The notes under the pieces were generated by a model. That model did not search any database, was not told the DNA's origin, and saw only the letters and a program-made list of their open reading frames with translations. Below are positions 30,652 to 39,909 of a stretch of DNA of 64,000 bases, piece after piece; position 1 is the first letter of the stretch; every line of letters starts with the position of its first letter. The translations under genes were made by a program, and so were the position numbers. The DNA comes from Aminobacter carboxidus (lineage in GTDB: Bacteria; Pseudomonadota; Alphaproteobacteria; Rhizobiales; Rhizobiaceae), in assembly GCF_014863355.1 (NCBI RefSeq), contig NZ_JACZEP010000004.1, positions 310,001-374,000 on the forward strand, read 5' to 3'.

Positions 30652-30957
30652 ATGAACATAACCAACACCATCATCCGCTCGTCGCTGATCGCGACACTCG
30701 CGCTTTCGATGTCGGCTTTTGCCGGTGCTGCCTCCGCCGCACAGCTCAAGGCCCGCGTGCCGGCACCGCCGCCGCACCAACTCGGCCTCAAGGCAGCGCC
30801 GGGCGGCCAGGCCGAAGGCCACGTCGAGACCTGCAACAACAAGGCGTCGTGCAACCTGATGATCGCCTATTGCGCCGGCCATGGCGGCGACTGGGAAGAG
30901 ACCGGCACGCCGGGCCCGCAGGGCGAACCGCAGAAGGGCAAGTGTACCTATCCCTGA
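30652..30957 (+). CDS. Small secreted four-cysteine protein
   Basis: 101 residues with a signal peptide (about 1-29, AFAGAASAA) and a proline-rich linker. The mature part has Cys at about 61, 67, 74 and 98 (ETCNNKASC, AYCAGHGGDWEE, GKCTYP). It is not a DUF2282 bufferin by pattern. AGAGGAG lies upstream of the ATG at 30652. The 80-base leader can fold into two nested stems (GGACACC with GGTGTCC; GCGGC with GCCGC). A clear terminator follows, so it is a one-gene unit. Function unknown. Confidence 0.7.
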   Translation: MNITNTIIRSSLIATLALSMSAFAGAASAAQLKARVPAPPPHQLGLKAAPGGQAEGHVETCNNKASCNLMIAYCAGHGGDWEETGTPGPQGEPQKGKCTYP

Positions 30958-30991
30958 TCGCATCAGGGGTTCCCAAGACTTGAGCCAAGCG

Positions 30992-31020
30992 CCCTCCCGT
31001 CTCACGACGGGAGGGTTTTT
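30992..31020 (+). terminator. Rho-independent terminator
   Basis: The arms CCCTCCCGTC and GACGGGAGGG enclose TCAC and are followed by TTTTT. It ends the four-cysteine gene. Confidence 0.9.
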
Positions 31021-31120
31021 GCATGGCATGGCGCGATAGTGACGGAGCGTGTCGCCGGCCTGCTTGACGTTGGGGCGGCATTCGGAGCAAATCGCCGGGC
31101 ATTCGTGGGAGCTTGCCTAA

Positions 31121-31459
31121 ATGTCCGTCATCGGCCTTTCGCTGCTGGGTTTTTCGACCGTCATCTTCCTGATCGCAGCGATGGTGGCCAAGACATGGGG
31201 CATCGAGCCGACGCTCGGCAAGCTGGTGGTTACGCTGATCCTCTATTCGCTGGGCAACCTGATCATGCTGCGCCTAGTGCGGGACTTCGGCATGTCGGTG
31301 TCGTTTTCGCTGTCGGCGGTGATCCAGTTGATCGCCGTCAATGCGGTGGCCATCATCTTTTTCGGCGAGAAGCTGAGCGGCATACAGGGCATCGGCGTCG
31401 GGCTCGCGGTCGTCGCGGTGGCGCTGATCACGCTTGGGCCGGCATTGGCCGGAAAATGA
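31121..31459 (+). CDS. Small multidrug-resistance-like four-helix membrane protein
   Basis: 112 residues with four predicted transmembrane helices: VIGLSLLGFSTVIFLIAAMV, LGKLVVTLILYSLGNLIML, VSFSLSAVIQLIAVNAVAII and GIGVGLAVVAVALITLGPAL, with the FFGEKLSGIQ turn typical of SMR/EamA half-transporters. A conserved Glu follows FFG. Such proteins work as antiparallel dimers exporting small cations or drugs. The substrate is unknown. It ends before a bidirectional hairpin shared with phoX. Confidence 0.7.
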   Translation: MSVIGLSLLGFSTVIFLIAAMVAKTWGIEPTLGKLVVTLILYSLGNLIMLRLVRDFGMSVSFSLSAVIQLIAVNAVAIIFFGEKLSGIQGIGVGLAVVAVALITLGPALAGK

Positions 31460-31461
31460 AA

Positions 31462-31482
31462 ACGGCCGCTGATCGCGGCCGT
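31462..31482. terminator. Hairpin between convergent genes
   Basis: ACGGCCGC and GCGGCCGT are separated by five bases, then CTCCTTTAAT. It lies between the SMR-like gene and the end of phoX and could serve both strands. Confidence 0.6.
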
Positions 31483-31508
31483 CTCCTTTAATCAGTCTGT
31501 AGCAGCGA

Positions 31509-33494
31509 TCAGACGGCGATCTTGCCGCCGCCCTGTTTGGTGATGGCGACGACGGCCGGTCGGACCGGCATGTTGGGTTTGAAGTCGGGCCAGCGGGTCG
31601 ACAGGTCTTCGTAGTAGGACGGGCGGCCGAAGCCTTCCCAATCCTCGCCGCCATCGGCCGGATGCTGGACGGCAACGAAAGCGGTCTGGTCGTCGGGCGT
31701 GAACAGCGGGCCGCACATCTCGGCGCCGACAGGCACGCGGAAGAACAGCTTGGAGGTAGCGCGCGCCTCGCCTTCGGTGTCGACGGCCCACAGGCCGTCG
31801 GTGCGGCCGGTGGCCTTGGGCGAGTTGCCGTCGGTCGAGACCCAGAGGCGGCCGGCGGAATCGACGGCGCAGTTGTCGGGCATGCCGAACCAGCCGTTCT
31901 GGGTAGTCGAGGTCGAGAACGATGCGCCGACCTCGGCGACCGAAGGATCGCCGCATTTGAGCAGCACTTCCCACTTGCCCTTGGTGGCGGTGAAGTCGCT
32001 GCCGTCCTCGATCAACTCGATGATGTGGCCAAAGGCGTTTTCGGCGCGCGGGTTGGCGGCGTCGACCTGGTCGGCCTTGCGCTTGGTGTTGTTGGTCAGC
32101 ATGACATAGACCTTGCCGTTGACGGCATTGGGCTGGATGTCTTCGGGGCGATCCATCTTGGTGGCGCCGAGCAGGTCGCCGGCGCGGCGCGTCTCGATGA
32201 CCACGTCGGCCTGGCTGACGAAGCCATTGTCGGCGGTCAGCGGGCCCTCGCCCTGGACCAGCGGCAGCCAGGCGAACGAGCCATCCTCGGCGAACTTGGC
32301 GACGTAGAGCGTGCCTTCGTCGAGCAGGTCGAGATTGGCGGCGCGGTCGTTGGGGTTGAACTTGCCCGAGGTTACGAACTTGTAGACATAGTCGAAGCGC
32401 TCGTCGTCGCCGAGATAGAAGACGACGCGGCCATCGGCAGCGACGATGGATTCGGCACCCTCGTGCTTGAAACGGCCGAGGGCCGTGCGCTTCTTCGGCA
32501 TAGAGTTCGGATCGTTGACGTCGACCTCGACGACCCAGCCGAAGCGGTTGGGCTCATTCGGCTCCTTGGAGACGTCGAAGCGGTCGTAGAACTTGAACCA
32601 CTCATAGGTGCCTTCGGGCACGCCGAGGCGCTTGTAGTTGGCGGCTTCAGGGTGGTCGGCCGCAAGTTCGCCGCCGAAATAGCCGTGGAAGTTCTCCTCG
32701 GCCATGATGTAGGTGCCCCAGGGCGTGACGCCGCCGGCGCAGTTGTTGAGCGTGCCGAACACCTTGGTGCCGGTCGCATCGGCATTGGTCTTCAGGCGAT
32801 CATGGCCGGCGGCGGGGCCGGTCAGCTGCATCTCGGTGGTCGAGGTGATACGGCGGTTGAGCTTGCCGTCGCGGACGACCTGCCACTTGCCAGCTTCCTT
32901 GCGGATCTCGACGATCGAACCGCCATGGGCGGCCATCTCGATGTCGACGCGCTTCTGGTCGGCCGGGGCGACCTCGATCTTGCCCTCGACGATCTTGACG
33001 ATGCCGGGGAACATCAGGTGCTCGTTGGTGTATTCGTGGTTGACGACGAGCAGTCCGTGCTCGGACGAGCCTTCGAGCTCGACATAGCCGACATAGTCGT
33101 TGTTGTAGCCGAACTGCTTGCCTTGCGCTTCCGCCGACTGGTTGGTGGGGTCGAATTCAGGCGCATCGGCAAAGATCGGATCGCCCCAGCGCAGCAGCAC
33201 CTCGGCATCGTAGCCTGCGGCGACATGGTGCTTGTCGTCGATGCCGGCCTCGATCTCGTCGAAGCTGAAGGCGGACGCGCTAGCCGCGCGGGCATCGTCG
33301 GCGAGCAGGATGGCGATCGGGCTTACGGTTGCCGCGATGGCCGAGACGGCGAGCGAGCCCTGGAGGAAGCTGCGGCGGGAGAAACGCCTGGCGATGATGT
33401 CGCCCATGGTGCGGTTGTCGGTCGGGTTGTGGCCGGGACCGTCATTCTCCTCGAGCATGCTCGTGCGGAACTTCTGATCGTGGGGCTGGTTCAT
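31509..33494 (-). CDS. phoX: PhoX-family alkaline phosphatase, Tat-exported
   Basis: 661 residues. The twin-arginine signal is FSRRSFLQGSLAVSAIAATV (about 38-57). The body is a DUF839/PhoX phosphatase: HEYTNEHLMFPG, GGVTPWGTYIMAEENFHGYF, RFKHEGAESIVAADGRVVFY, RPEDIQPNAVNGKVYVMLTN and DNCAVDSAGRLWVSTDGN are typical. PhoX is a calcium/iron-dependent periplasmic phosphatase for organic phosphate. The frame extends to 33740, but the ATG at 33494 (MNQPHDQKFRTSM) is the likely start. No Pho-box was recognised in the 245-base divergent spacer to PAP2. Confidence 0.9.
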   Translation of the reverse strand: MNQPHDQKFRTSMLEENDGPGHNPTDNRTMGDIIARRFSRRSFLQGSLAVSAIAATVSPIAILLADDARAASASAFSFDEIEAGIDDKHHVAAGYDAEVLLRWGDPIFADAPEFDPTNQSAEAQGKQFGYNNDYVGYVELEGSSEHGLLVVNHEYTNEHLMFPGIVKIVEGKIEVAPADQKRVDIEMAAHGGSIVEIRKEAGKWQVVRDGKLNRRITSTTEMQLTGPAAGHDRLKTNADATGTKVFGTLNNCAGGVTPWGTYIMAEENFHGYFGGELAADHPEAANYKRLGVPEGTYEWFKFYDRFDVSKEPNEPNRFGWVVEVDVNDPNSMPKKRTALGRFKHEGAESIVAADGRVVFYLGDDERFDYVYKFVTSGKFNPNDRAANLDLLDEGTLYVAKFAEDGSFAWLPLVQGEGPLTADNGFVSQADVVIETRRAGDLLGATKMDRPEDIQPNAVNGKVYVMLTNNTKRKADQVDAANPRAENAFGHIIELIEDGSDFTATKGKWEVLLKCGDPSVAEVGASFSTSTTQNGWFGMPDNCAVDSAGRLWVSTDGNSPKATGRTDGLWAVDTEGEARATSKLFFRVPVGAEMCGPLFTPDDQTAFVAVQHPADGGEDWEGFGRPSYYEDLSTRWPDFKPNMPVRPAVVAITKQGGGKIAV

Positions 33495-33739
33495 GGCGTC
33501 GACCTCTGGCTGGGTGTTCGGCTTGGGGTTCGCCGAGACCGCTAGTTGCCGCTCATAACAACAGCATGACAATTTGGCCGAAAATCCACAGCGCGCCAAA
33601 GCGTGACTGGCGAGGCCGCGCACTTGATATGCTGCGACCTTTTGCATGGACGCCTTTTCTTTGGGAAAGGCATCCCCCACCTGTTGCGAACCGGCCCGGA
33701 AGCGGCCATCCCAAGGCTGAACGGAAACGGCAGGACGCA

Positions 33740-34438
33740 ATGCAGCAGAAACTGTGGAACAGGATCGAGTTTTCGCTTTTGGCGGCGGGCATCATCATTG
33801 CCGGCGGCCTGTGGGGCTTCGTAGAGCTGTCCGAGATCGCCCGAGATGCGGCGCCGCATGCCTTCGACACCGACATATTGCTGTTCTTCCGCGAGGCCGG
33901 CAACTCGGCCGACCCGATCGGCCCCTCCTGGGTCGAGGAGGCGATGCGCGACATCACAGCACTCGGCAGCGCCTCGGTGCTGATCTACCTCACCGCGATC
34001 ACCATCATCTTTCTTGGCGTCACCAGACGCTGGGGGCCTGCGCTGTTCGTGTTCGCCTCGGTGGCAGGCGGCCAGGTTCTGTCGAGCCTGCTCAAGCTCG
34101 GCATCGACCGGCCGCGGCCGGACCTCGTGCCGCATCTGGCGCAGGTGCACACGATGAGCTTTCCGAGCGGCCACGCCATGCTGTCGGCGGTGACCTATCT
34201 GACGCTGGGCGCACTGATGGCGCGGTTCCTGCCCGGACGGGCGTCGACGGTGTTCGTGTTCGCCATCGCCGTGCTGACGACACTGATGGTCGGCATTAGC
34301 CGGGTCTATCTCGGCGTGCACTGGCCGTCTGACGTGCTCGCCGGCTGGTGCGCCGGCTTTGCCTGGGCGACCTTGTGCTGGCTGGTCAGCCGCAAACTGA
34401 TGAAATCGGACGGCGAAGCCCATGACGGCATATCTTAA
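33740..34438 (+). CDS. PAP2-family phosphatase
   Basis: 232 residues, integral membrane, with the three-part PAP2 signature complete: KLGIDRPRP, FPSGHAM and SRVYLGVHWPSD. These enzymes dephosphorylate lipid phosphates such as undecaprenyl pyrophosphate or phosphatidylglycerophosphate on the periplasmic side. The frame begins at 33566, but the ATG at 33740 has CAGGA upstream and precedes the first helix. The stop codon lies inside an inverted repeat that belongs to the next gene's control region. Confidence 0.86.
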   Translation: MQQKLWNRIEFSLLAAGIIIAGGLWGFVELSEIARDAAPHAFDTDILLFFREAGNSADPIGPSWVEEAMRDITALGSASVLIYLTAITIIFLGVTRRWGPALFVFASVAGGQVLSSLLKLGIDRPRPDLVPHLAQVHTMSFPSGHAMLSAVTYLTLGALMARFLPGRASTVFVFAIAVLTTLMVGISRVYLGVHWPSDVLAGWCAGFAWATLCWLVSRKLMKSDGEAHDGIS

Positions 34439-34460
34439 GCATCTGCATTAATGCTTGAGA
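34433..34460. promoter_or_regulatory. Inverted repeat, possible operator 1 of the XRE-sulP unit
   Basis: TCTTAAGCAT and ATGCTTGAGA (9 of 10 paired) are eight bases apart, upstream of the XRE gene. Confidence 0.45.
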
Positions 34461-34470
34461 TATCACTATA

Positions 34471-34485
34471 AATGTATGATACATT
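34471..34485. promoter_or_regulatory. Perfect palindrome, possible operator 2 of the XRE-sulP unit
   Basis: AATGTATGATACATT is a 15-base perfect palindrome around a central G, about 32 bases before the preferred XRE start. It would suit autoregulation. Confidence 0.5.
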
Positions 34486-34516
34486 CATTCTGCGGATAAA
34501 GACGGGAAAACCTGAA

Positions 34517-34762
34517 GTGATCACAGCCGCACAGATGCGCGCCGCACGAGCGCTGGCAGGCATCGACCAGAAGACGCTCGCCGAACTGGCCGGCGTCTCG
34601 GTGCCGACGATCCAGCGCATGGAAGCGAGCGAAGGCGTGGTGCGCGGCGTGATCGACACACTGACCAAGGTCATCCAGGCGATCGAAGATGCCGGGGTGG
34701 AACTGATCGGCGAAAACGAGACCGGTGGCCGGGGCGTGCGCCTCAAGAAAAAGGCCGGTTGA
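34517..34762 (+). CDS. Small XRE-family DNA-binding protein
   Basis: About 81 residues: a helix-turn-helix (MRAARALAGIDQKTLAELAG, VSVPTIQRMEASEGVVRG) and a short basic end GGRGVRLKKKAG, a common rhizobial type often next to SulP or metabolic genes. The frame can start at ATG 34472, but that codon is inside a perfect palindrome; GTG at 34517 (VITAAQMRAARALAG) fits relatives better. It precedes sulP on the same strand by about 80 bases and probably regulates the pair. Confidence 0.75.
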   Translation: MITAAQMRAARALAGIDQKTLAELAGVSVPTIQRMEASEGVVRGVIDTLTKVIQAIEDAGVELIGENETGGRGVRLKKKAG

Positions 34763-34843
34763 ACCGACGATCCGCAGAGATAGTCGCGACGGCGACCGCC
34801 GACAGTTTTGCCGACGATCCCGCCGCTGAATGCGGAACGGATC

Positions 34844-36571
34844 ATGGATGCCAACCCTCGCCTGACTCGACACAAGAAGCCGACATTCGCCGAGCTGTTC
34901 ACGCCCAAGCTGGTGACGGTCCTGCGAGAGGGCTACCGCGGCTCCCATTTCAAGGCCGACGCGATATCCGGGCTGACGGTGGCGATCGTGGCGCTGCCGC
35001 TGTCGATGGCAATCGCCATCGCTTCGGGCGTCTCGCCCGACAAAGGCCTGTTCACCGCGATCATCGGCGGCTTCATCGTCTCGGCGCTCGGCGGCAGCCG
35101 CTTCCAGATCGGCGGGCCGGCCGGCGCCTTCATCGTGCTGGTGGCGGCAACCGTGGCGCGCGAAGGCGTCGACGGGCTGATCCTCGCCACTGCCATGGCT
35201 GGGGTGTGCCTGACGGCGATCGGCTATCTCAGGCTCGGAACCTACATCAAGTTCATTCCCTATCCGGTGACAGTGGGTTTCACCGCAGGCATCGCCGTGA
35301 TCATCTTCGCCAGCCAGATCAGCGAGATGTTCGGACTGACGCTCATCGGCAAGGAACCGGGTCCGCTTGTGCCGAAGTTGATGGCACTGGTTGATGCGAT
35401 GAGCACGGTCAACATTGCGGCCCTGGGGATTACGGTGCTGACCATTAGCACCATCCTAGTGCTCAAACGCTGGCGCCCCGGCTGGCCGGGCATGCTGATC
35501 GCGGTCGGCGTCGCATCCGTGGCCGTTGCCCTACTGGCCCTGCCGGTAGAAACCATCGGCACACGCTTTGGCGGCATTCCCCGAAGCCTGCCCTGGCCTG
35601 CCCTGCCAGTCTTCAGCGTAGACAAGGCGATTGCAGTGCTGCCGGACGCGCTTGCCTTCGCGCTGCTCGGCGCGATCGAGTCACTGCTGTCCGCCGTCGT
35701 TGCCGACGGCATGACCGGCAGGCGGCATCGCTCGAACTGCGAACTGGTGGCACAAGGCTTTGCCAATATCGGTGCCGCGCTGTTTGGAGGCATCTGCGTG
35801 ACCGGTACGATTGCCCGAACGGCAACCAATGTGCGGGCGGGCGCGCACGGCCCGGTATCAGGCATGCTGCATTCGGTGTTCTTGCTCGCCTTCATGCTGG
35901 TCGCCGCACCGCTTGCCTCCTACATCCCGCTCGCTGCATTGGCCGGCGTGCTGGCGGTCGTGGCCTGGAACATGGTTGAAAAACAGGCCTTCGCGACACT
36001 GATCCGCTCGTCATGGGGCGACGCGTTAGTGCTGATGGTCACATTCCTGCTGGTGGTGTTCCGCGACCTGACCGAAGGCATCGTCGTCGGCTTCGCACTC
36101 GGCTCGATCCTGTTCATCGACCGCATGGCAAAAAGCATTGCGGTGGAGAGCGATCAGCCGCTGGTGCAGGAGGATGTCGCCGACGCCACCAATGGCAGCC
36201 GCCACGCCTATGAGGCGAGCGATGCGGGCGATGCCGACACCGTCATCTACCGTATCTCGGGCGCGTTCTTCTTTGGTGCGGCCTCGACGGTGGGGGCTGT
36301 GCTCGACCGCATCGCCGACCAGCGCAAGAACTTCATCCTCGACTGCTCAGGCGTGCCGTTTCTCGATTCAACGGCGGCGAATGTGCTTGAAGGTGCCGCA
36401 CGCAAGGCGCGACAGGCAGACGTCCGCTTCTTCATCACAGGAGCATCGCCGCAGACGCGGCGGATGCTGATAAGCCACGGCGTCAAGCACCCCGCCGTCA
36501 GCTACGCCGCCTCTGTTAGGGACGCACTCGACCTGCTCAAACCTGGGAAGACCGGCACCCAGGAGCGTTAG
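34844..36571 (+). CDS. SulP-family anion permease with STAS domain
   Basis: 575 residues. The membrane domain (about 25-425) has the SulP signatures GLTVAIVALPLSMAIAIASG, GGPAGAFIVLVAATVA and SLLSAVVADGMTGRRHRSNC; a cytoplasmic STAS domain closes it (about 440-570, with FILDCSGVPFLDSTAANVL). SulP proteins carry sulfate, bicarbonate or dicarboxylates; the substrate is not readable here. Start at ATG 34844 (MDANPRLTRHK) rather than 34808. The 3' end overlaps the convergent Hsp70 gene by four bases. Confidence 0.88.
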   Translation: MDANPRLTRHKKPTFAELFTPKLVTVLREGYRGSHFKADAISGLTVAIVALPLSMAIAIASGVSPDKGLFTAIIGGFIVSALGGSRFQIGGPAGAFIVLVAATVAREGVDGLILATAMAGVCLTAIGYLRLGTYIKFIPYPVTVGFTAGIAVIIFASQISEMFGLTLIGKEPGPLVPKLMALVDAMSTVNIAALGITVLTISTILVLKRWRPGWPGMLIAVGVASVAVALLALPVETIGTRFGGIPRSLPWPALPVFSVDKAIAVLPDALAFALLGAIESLLSAVVADGMTGRRHRSNCELVAQGFANIGAALFGGICVTGTIARTATNVRAGAHGPVSGMLHSVFLLAFMLVAAPLASYIPLAALAGVLAVVAWNMVEKQAFATLIRSSWGDALVLMVTFLLVVFRDLTEGIVVGFALGSILFIDRMAKSIAVESDQPLVQEDVADATNGSRHAYEASDAGDADTVIYRISGAFFFGAASTVGAVLDRIADQRKNFILDCSGVPFLDSTAANVLEGAARKARQADVRFFITGASPQTRRMLISHGVKHPAVSYAASVRDALDLLKPGKTGTQER

Positions 36572-37824
36572 GCGAACTTGCGCTGGGCGTCGAGGGCGAG
36601 GCCGAGGCCGACGGAGCCGAAGGCATCGCCCTGGACGATCTGGGCGCCCGGCACCAATGCAAGGATGCTTTCGCGCGCCAGCGGAATGGCGGTCGAGCCC
36701 CCGGTCAGGAACACGGCGGTGATGTCCTTGGCGCTAACCTGCGCTTCGGCAAGCGTGTCGGCGACGGTCGCGGTGACACGCTCGACGGCGGTGCGGATGG
36801 TGTCTTCGAGACCTTGCCTGGTCAGCGATGCGGTGAACTTCGCTCCCGGCAGCTTGACGTCGATAGCGGTTTCGGCAGCATCGGTCAGCTCGATCTTGGC
36901 CTTTTCGACCTTGGTCGCCAGAGCATGGCCGAAGCGCTGGTCGACGACCTCGATCATCCTGTCGATGAGATCGGGCCGCTGGGCCTCGAAGCGGATCTGG
37001 CGCAGGTCAAGCATCGCCTTGGGCGTATAAAGCAGGTTGATGCGCTGCCACGTCGCGAGGTCGATGAAGTAACCCGCCGGCAGGTTGCGCTTGCCGTCCT
37101 TGGTCGGGGTGAGATAGCCGAGCTCGGGCATGACGTGGGCGATCGAGAGCAGGCGGTCGAAATCGGTGCCGCCGATATGGACGCCGCGATTGGCGAGAAT
37201 GTCGGCCTTGCGATCGCCGGAGGCGGCGCGCTCGGGCGAGACACGGACGATGGAAAAGTCGGATGTGCCGCCGCCCATGTCGACGATCAGCGCCAGCTCT
37301 TCGCGCTTTACCGTGCGCTCATAGTCGAGTGCTGCCGCGATCGGCTCGAACTGGAAGTCGATGTGCTTGAAGCCCTGGGCACGCGCCGCCTTTTCGAGCT
37401 CGCTCTGGGCTGCCGCATCGGCTTCGGGATTGTCGTCGACGAACTGCACCGGACGGCCGAGCACGACGTTTTCAACCGGCTCACCGACGTGGCTTTCGAG
37501 GCGGTCCTTGAGATGGCCGACGAACATGCCGACGATGTCGGTGAAGGCGATGTAGCGCGCCTTGATGCGGGTCTTTTCGTGGACCAGCGAGGAGCCAAGC
37601 ACGCTCTTGAGGGCGCGCATCAGGCGGCCTTCGGCGCCGTCGGTGTATTCGCCGATCGCGCGGCGGCCGAGTGCTGTCTGATTGTCCTCAAAGTTGAAGA
37701 AGATGGCTGACGGTAGCGTGACGTTCTCACCCTCGAGCGCAACGAGGCGCGGACAGCCGTTCTCGATAACGCCGACGGTCGAATTGGAAGTGCCGAAGTC
37801 TATGCCGCCGAAAGCCGGTCGCAT
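36568..37824 (-). CDS. Hsp70-family ATPase (YegD-like), short form
   Basis: 418 residues of actin-like ATPase domain: phosphate-1 GGIDFGTSNSTVGV, phosphate-2 ALIVDMGGGTSDFSIV and the adenosine motif VFLTGGSTAIPLARE. The C-terminal substrate-binding domain and lid of DnaK are absent, as in YegD of E. coli. Chaperone or regulatory role is unproven. Start taken at ATG 37824; a GTG one codon earlier is possible. Convergent with sulP. Confidence 0.85.
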   Translation of the reverse strand: MRPAFGGIDFGTSNSTVGVIENGCPRLVALEGENVTLPSAIFFNFEDNQTALGRRAIGEYTDGAEGRLMRALKSVLGSSLVHEKTRIKARYIAFTDIVGMFVGHLKDRLESHVGEPVENVVLGRPVQFVDDNPEADAAAQSELEKAARAQGFKHIDFQFEPIAAALDYERTVKREELALIVDMGGGTSDFSIVRVSPERAASGDRKADILANRGVHIGGTDFDRLLSIAHVMPELGYLTPTKDGKRNLPAGYFIDLATWQRINLLYTPKAMLDLRQIRFEAQRPDLIDRMIEVVDQRFGHALATKVEKAKIELTDAAETAIDVKLPGAKFTASLTRQGLEDTIRTAVERVTATVADTLAEAQVSAKDITAVFLTGGSTAIPLARESILALVPGAQIVQGDAFGSVGLGLALDAQRKFA

Positions 37825-38038
37825 CACCTAGTCCTGAATTTTCTGCATGAATGAATGGGCGACCCCAAGCTTCTGCCGGGCCGCAATCGGACCGTGCGCC
37901 TACACGACGGGGCGACAAATGTCGATGTCTGCAAGGCATTTTCCGGGAAAATGTGATCGCTGGCCCAATCCTCGTGGCATTCCCTGGATGCCGCTTTCGT
38001 GCGATATCGCAGCCATTCAACCGTGCCGGGTATCCGCC

Positions 38039-38656
38039 ATGACCCTTACAGGTTTTCTTGCCTATAGCGGTGCACTTGCCATCGCCGCCGCTATTCCGGG
38101 ACCGGGCATAACGGCGCTGGTGGCGCGCGCGCTCGGCTCGGGATTCCGCTCGTCGCTGGCCATGTCGCTCGGGCTGATGGTCGGCGACCTGACCTATCTC
38201 ACCGCCGTCGTTTTGGGCCTGGCCTTTGTCGCACAGTCGTTCGGCATGGTGTTTTTGGCGATCAAGTGGCTCGGCGTCGCCTATCTCGCCTACCTCGCCT
38301 ACAATTTCTGGACCAGCGGCATCACGCCGGAGACGGTCGAGGCGAAGAAGGGCAAGGGCGGGCTGTTTTCGAGCTTCCTCGCCGGGCTGACGGTGACTTT
38401 GGGCAACCCCAAGACGATGATCTTCTACCTGGCGATCACGCCGACGGTGGTCGACCTGCATTCGCTGACCCTTGGCGACTACGGCATTTTGGTCGCCATC
38501 ACGATCGCCGTGCTGATGATCGTTCTGGTGCCTTATCTGCTGTTGGCCTCGCAGGCGCGCTGGTTCCTCAAGACGCCGCGCGCGCTCAAGCTGCTCAACC
38601 GCACCGCCGCCGGTTTCATGGTCGGTGCGGCCGCGGCCATCGCCGTACGCCAGTAA
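38039..38656 (+). CDS. LysE/RhtB-family amino acid exporter
   Basis: 205 residues with about six transmembrane helices. The N-terminal IPGPGITALVARALGSGFRS and GFLAYSGALAIAAA fit the LysE/RhtB family, which export amino acids or their derivatives; GNPKTMIFYLAITP (about 121-134) is typical. The ATG at 38039 is chosen over the longer frame from 37847. Divergent from the Hsp70 gene with about 210 bases between. Confidence 0.86.
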   Translation: MTLTGFLAYSGALAIAAAIPGPGITALVARALGSGFRSSLAMSLGLMVGDLTYLTAVVLGLAFVAQSFGMVFLAIKWLGVAYLAYLAYNFWTSGITPETVEAKKGKGGLFSSFLAGLTVTLGNPKTMIFYLAITPTVVDLHSLTLGDYGILVAITIAVLMIVLVPYLLLASQARWFLKTPRALKLLNRTAAGFMVGAAAAIAVRQ

Positions 38657-38691
38657 CCTCGCAAGCTGGAAATTCATTCCCCATAATTGGC

Positions 38692-38717
38692 GTTCACGGA
38701 AACATGTTTCCGTGAAC
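38692..38717. promoter_or_regulatory. Perfect 26-base palindrome upstream of cysK
   Basis: The arm GTTCACGGAAACA is followed at once by its exact complement. It lies 36 bases after the LysE stop and 94 bases before cysK. There is no T-run. Either an operator for cysK or a transcript-end hairpin for the LysE gene. Confidence 0.55.
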
Positions 38718-38810
38718 CTTGCCTAATCAGCACGACACCCACTCGGAATTTGCCCTGCGACCCCCTATCTTCGCAGTTCAAATCTCAGGCCTTTTTCGGG
38801 AGCGAAATCG

Positions 38811-39791
<981 letters not shown>

Positions 39792-39909
39792 GGACGAAGC
39801 GTAGGTTTACGACGAACAATTTGAGGCTTGGCATTTGACCTCCTCCCGCTAACATGCCCGCAAGTCGGCGCAGATCAGAGCGCGGGCGCGTCAATGGGAG
39901 GAGAGATAC

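Noticed and set aside
33495-33739. Pho box upstream of phoX
   Set aside because: No CTGTCAT-type direct repeat with the right spacing was found by eye.
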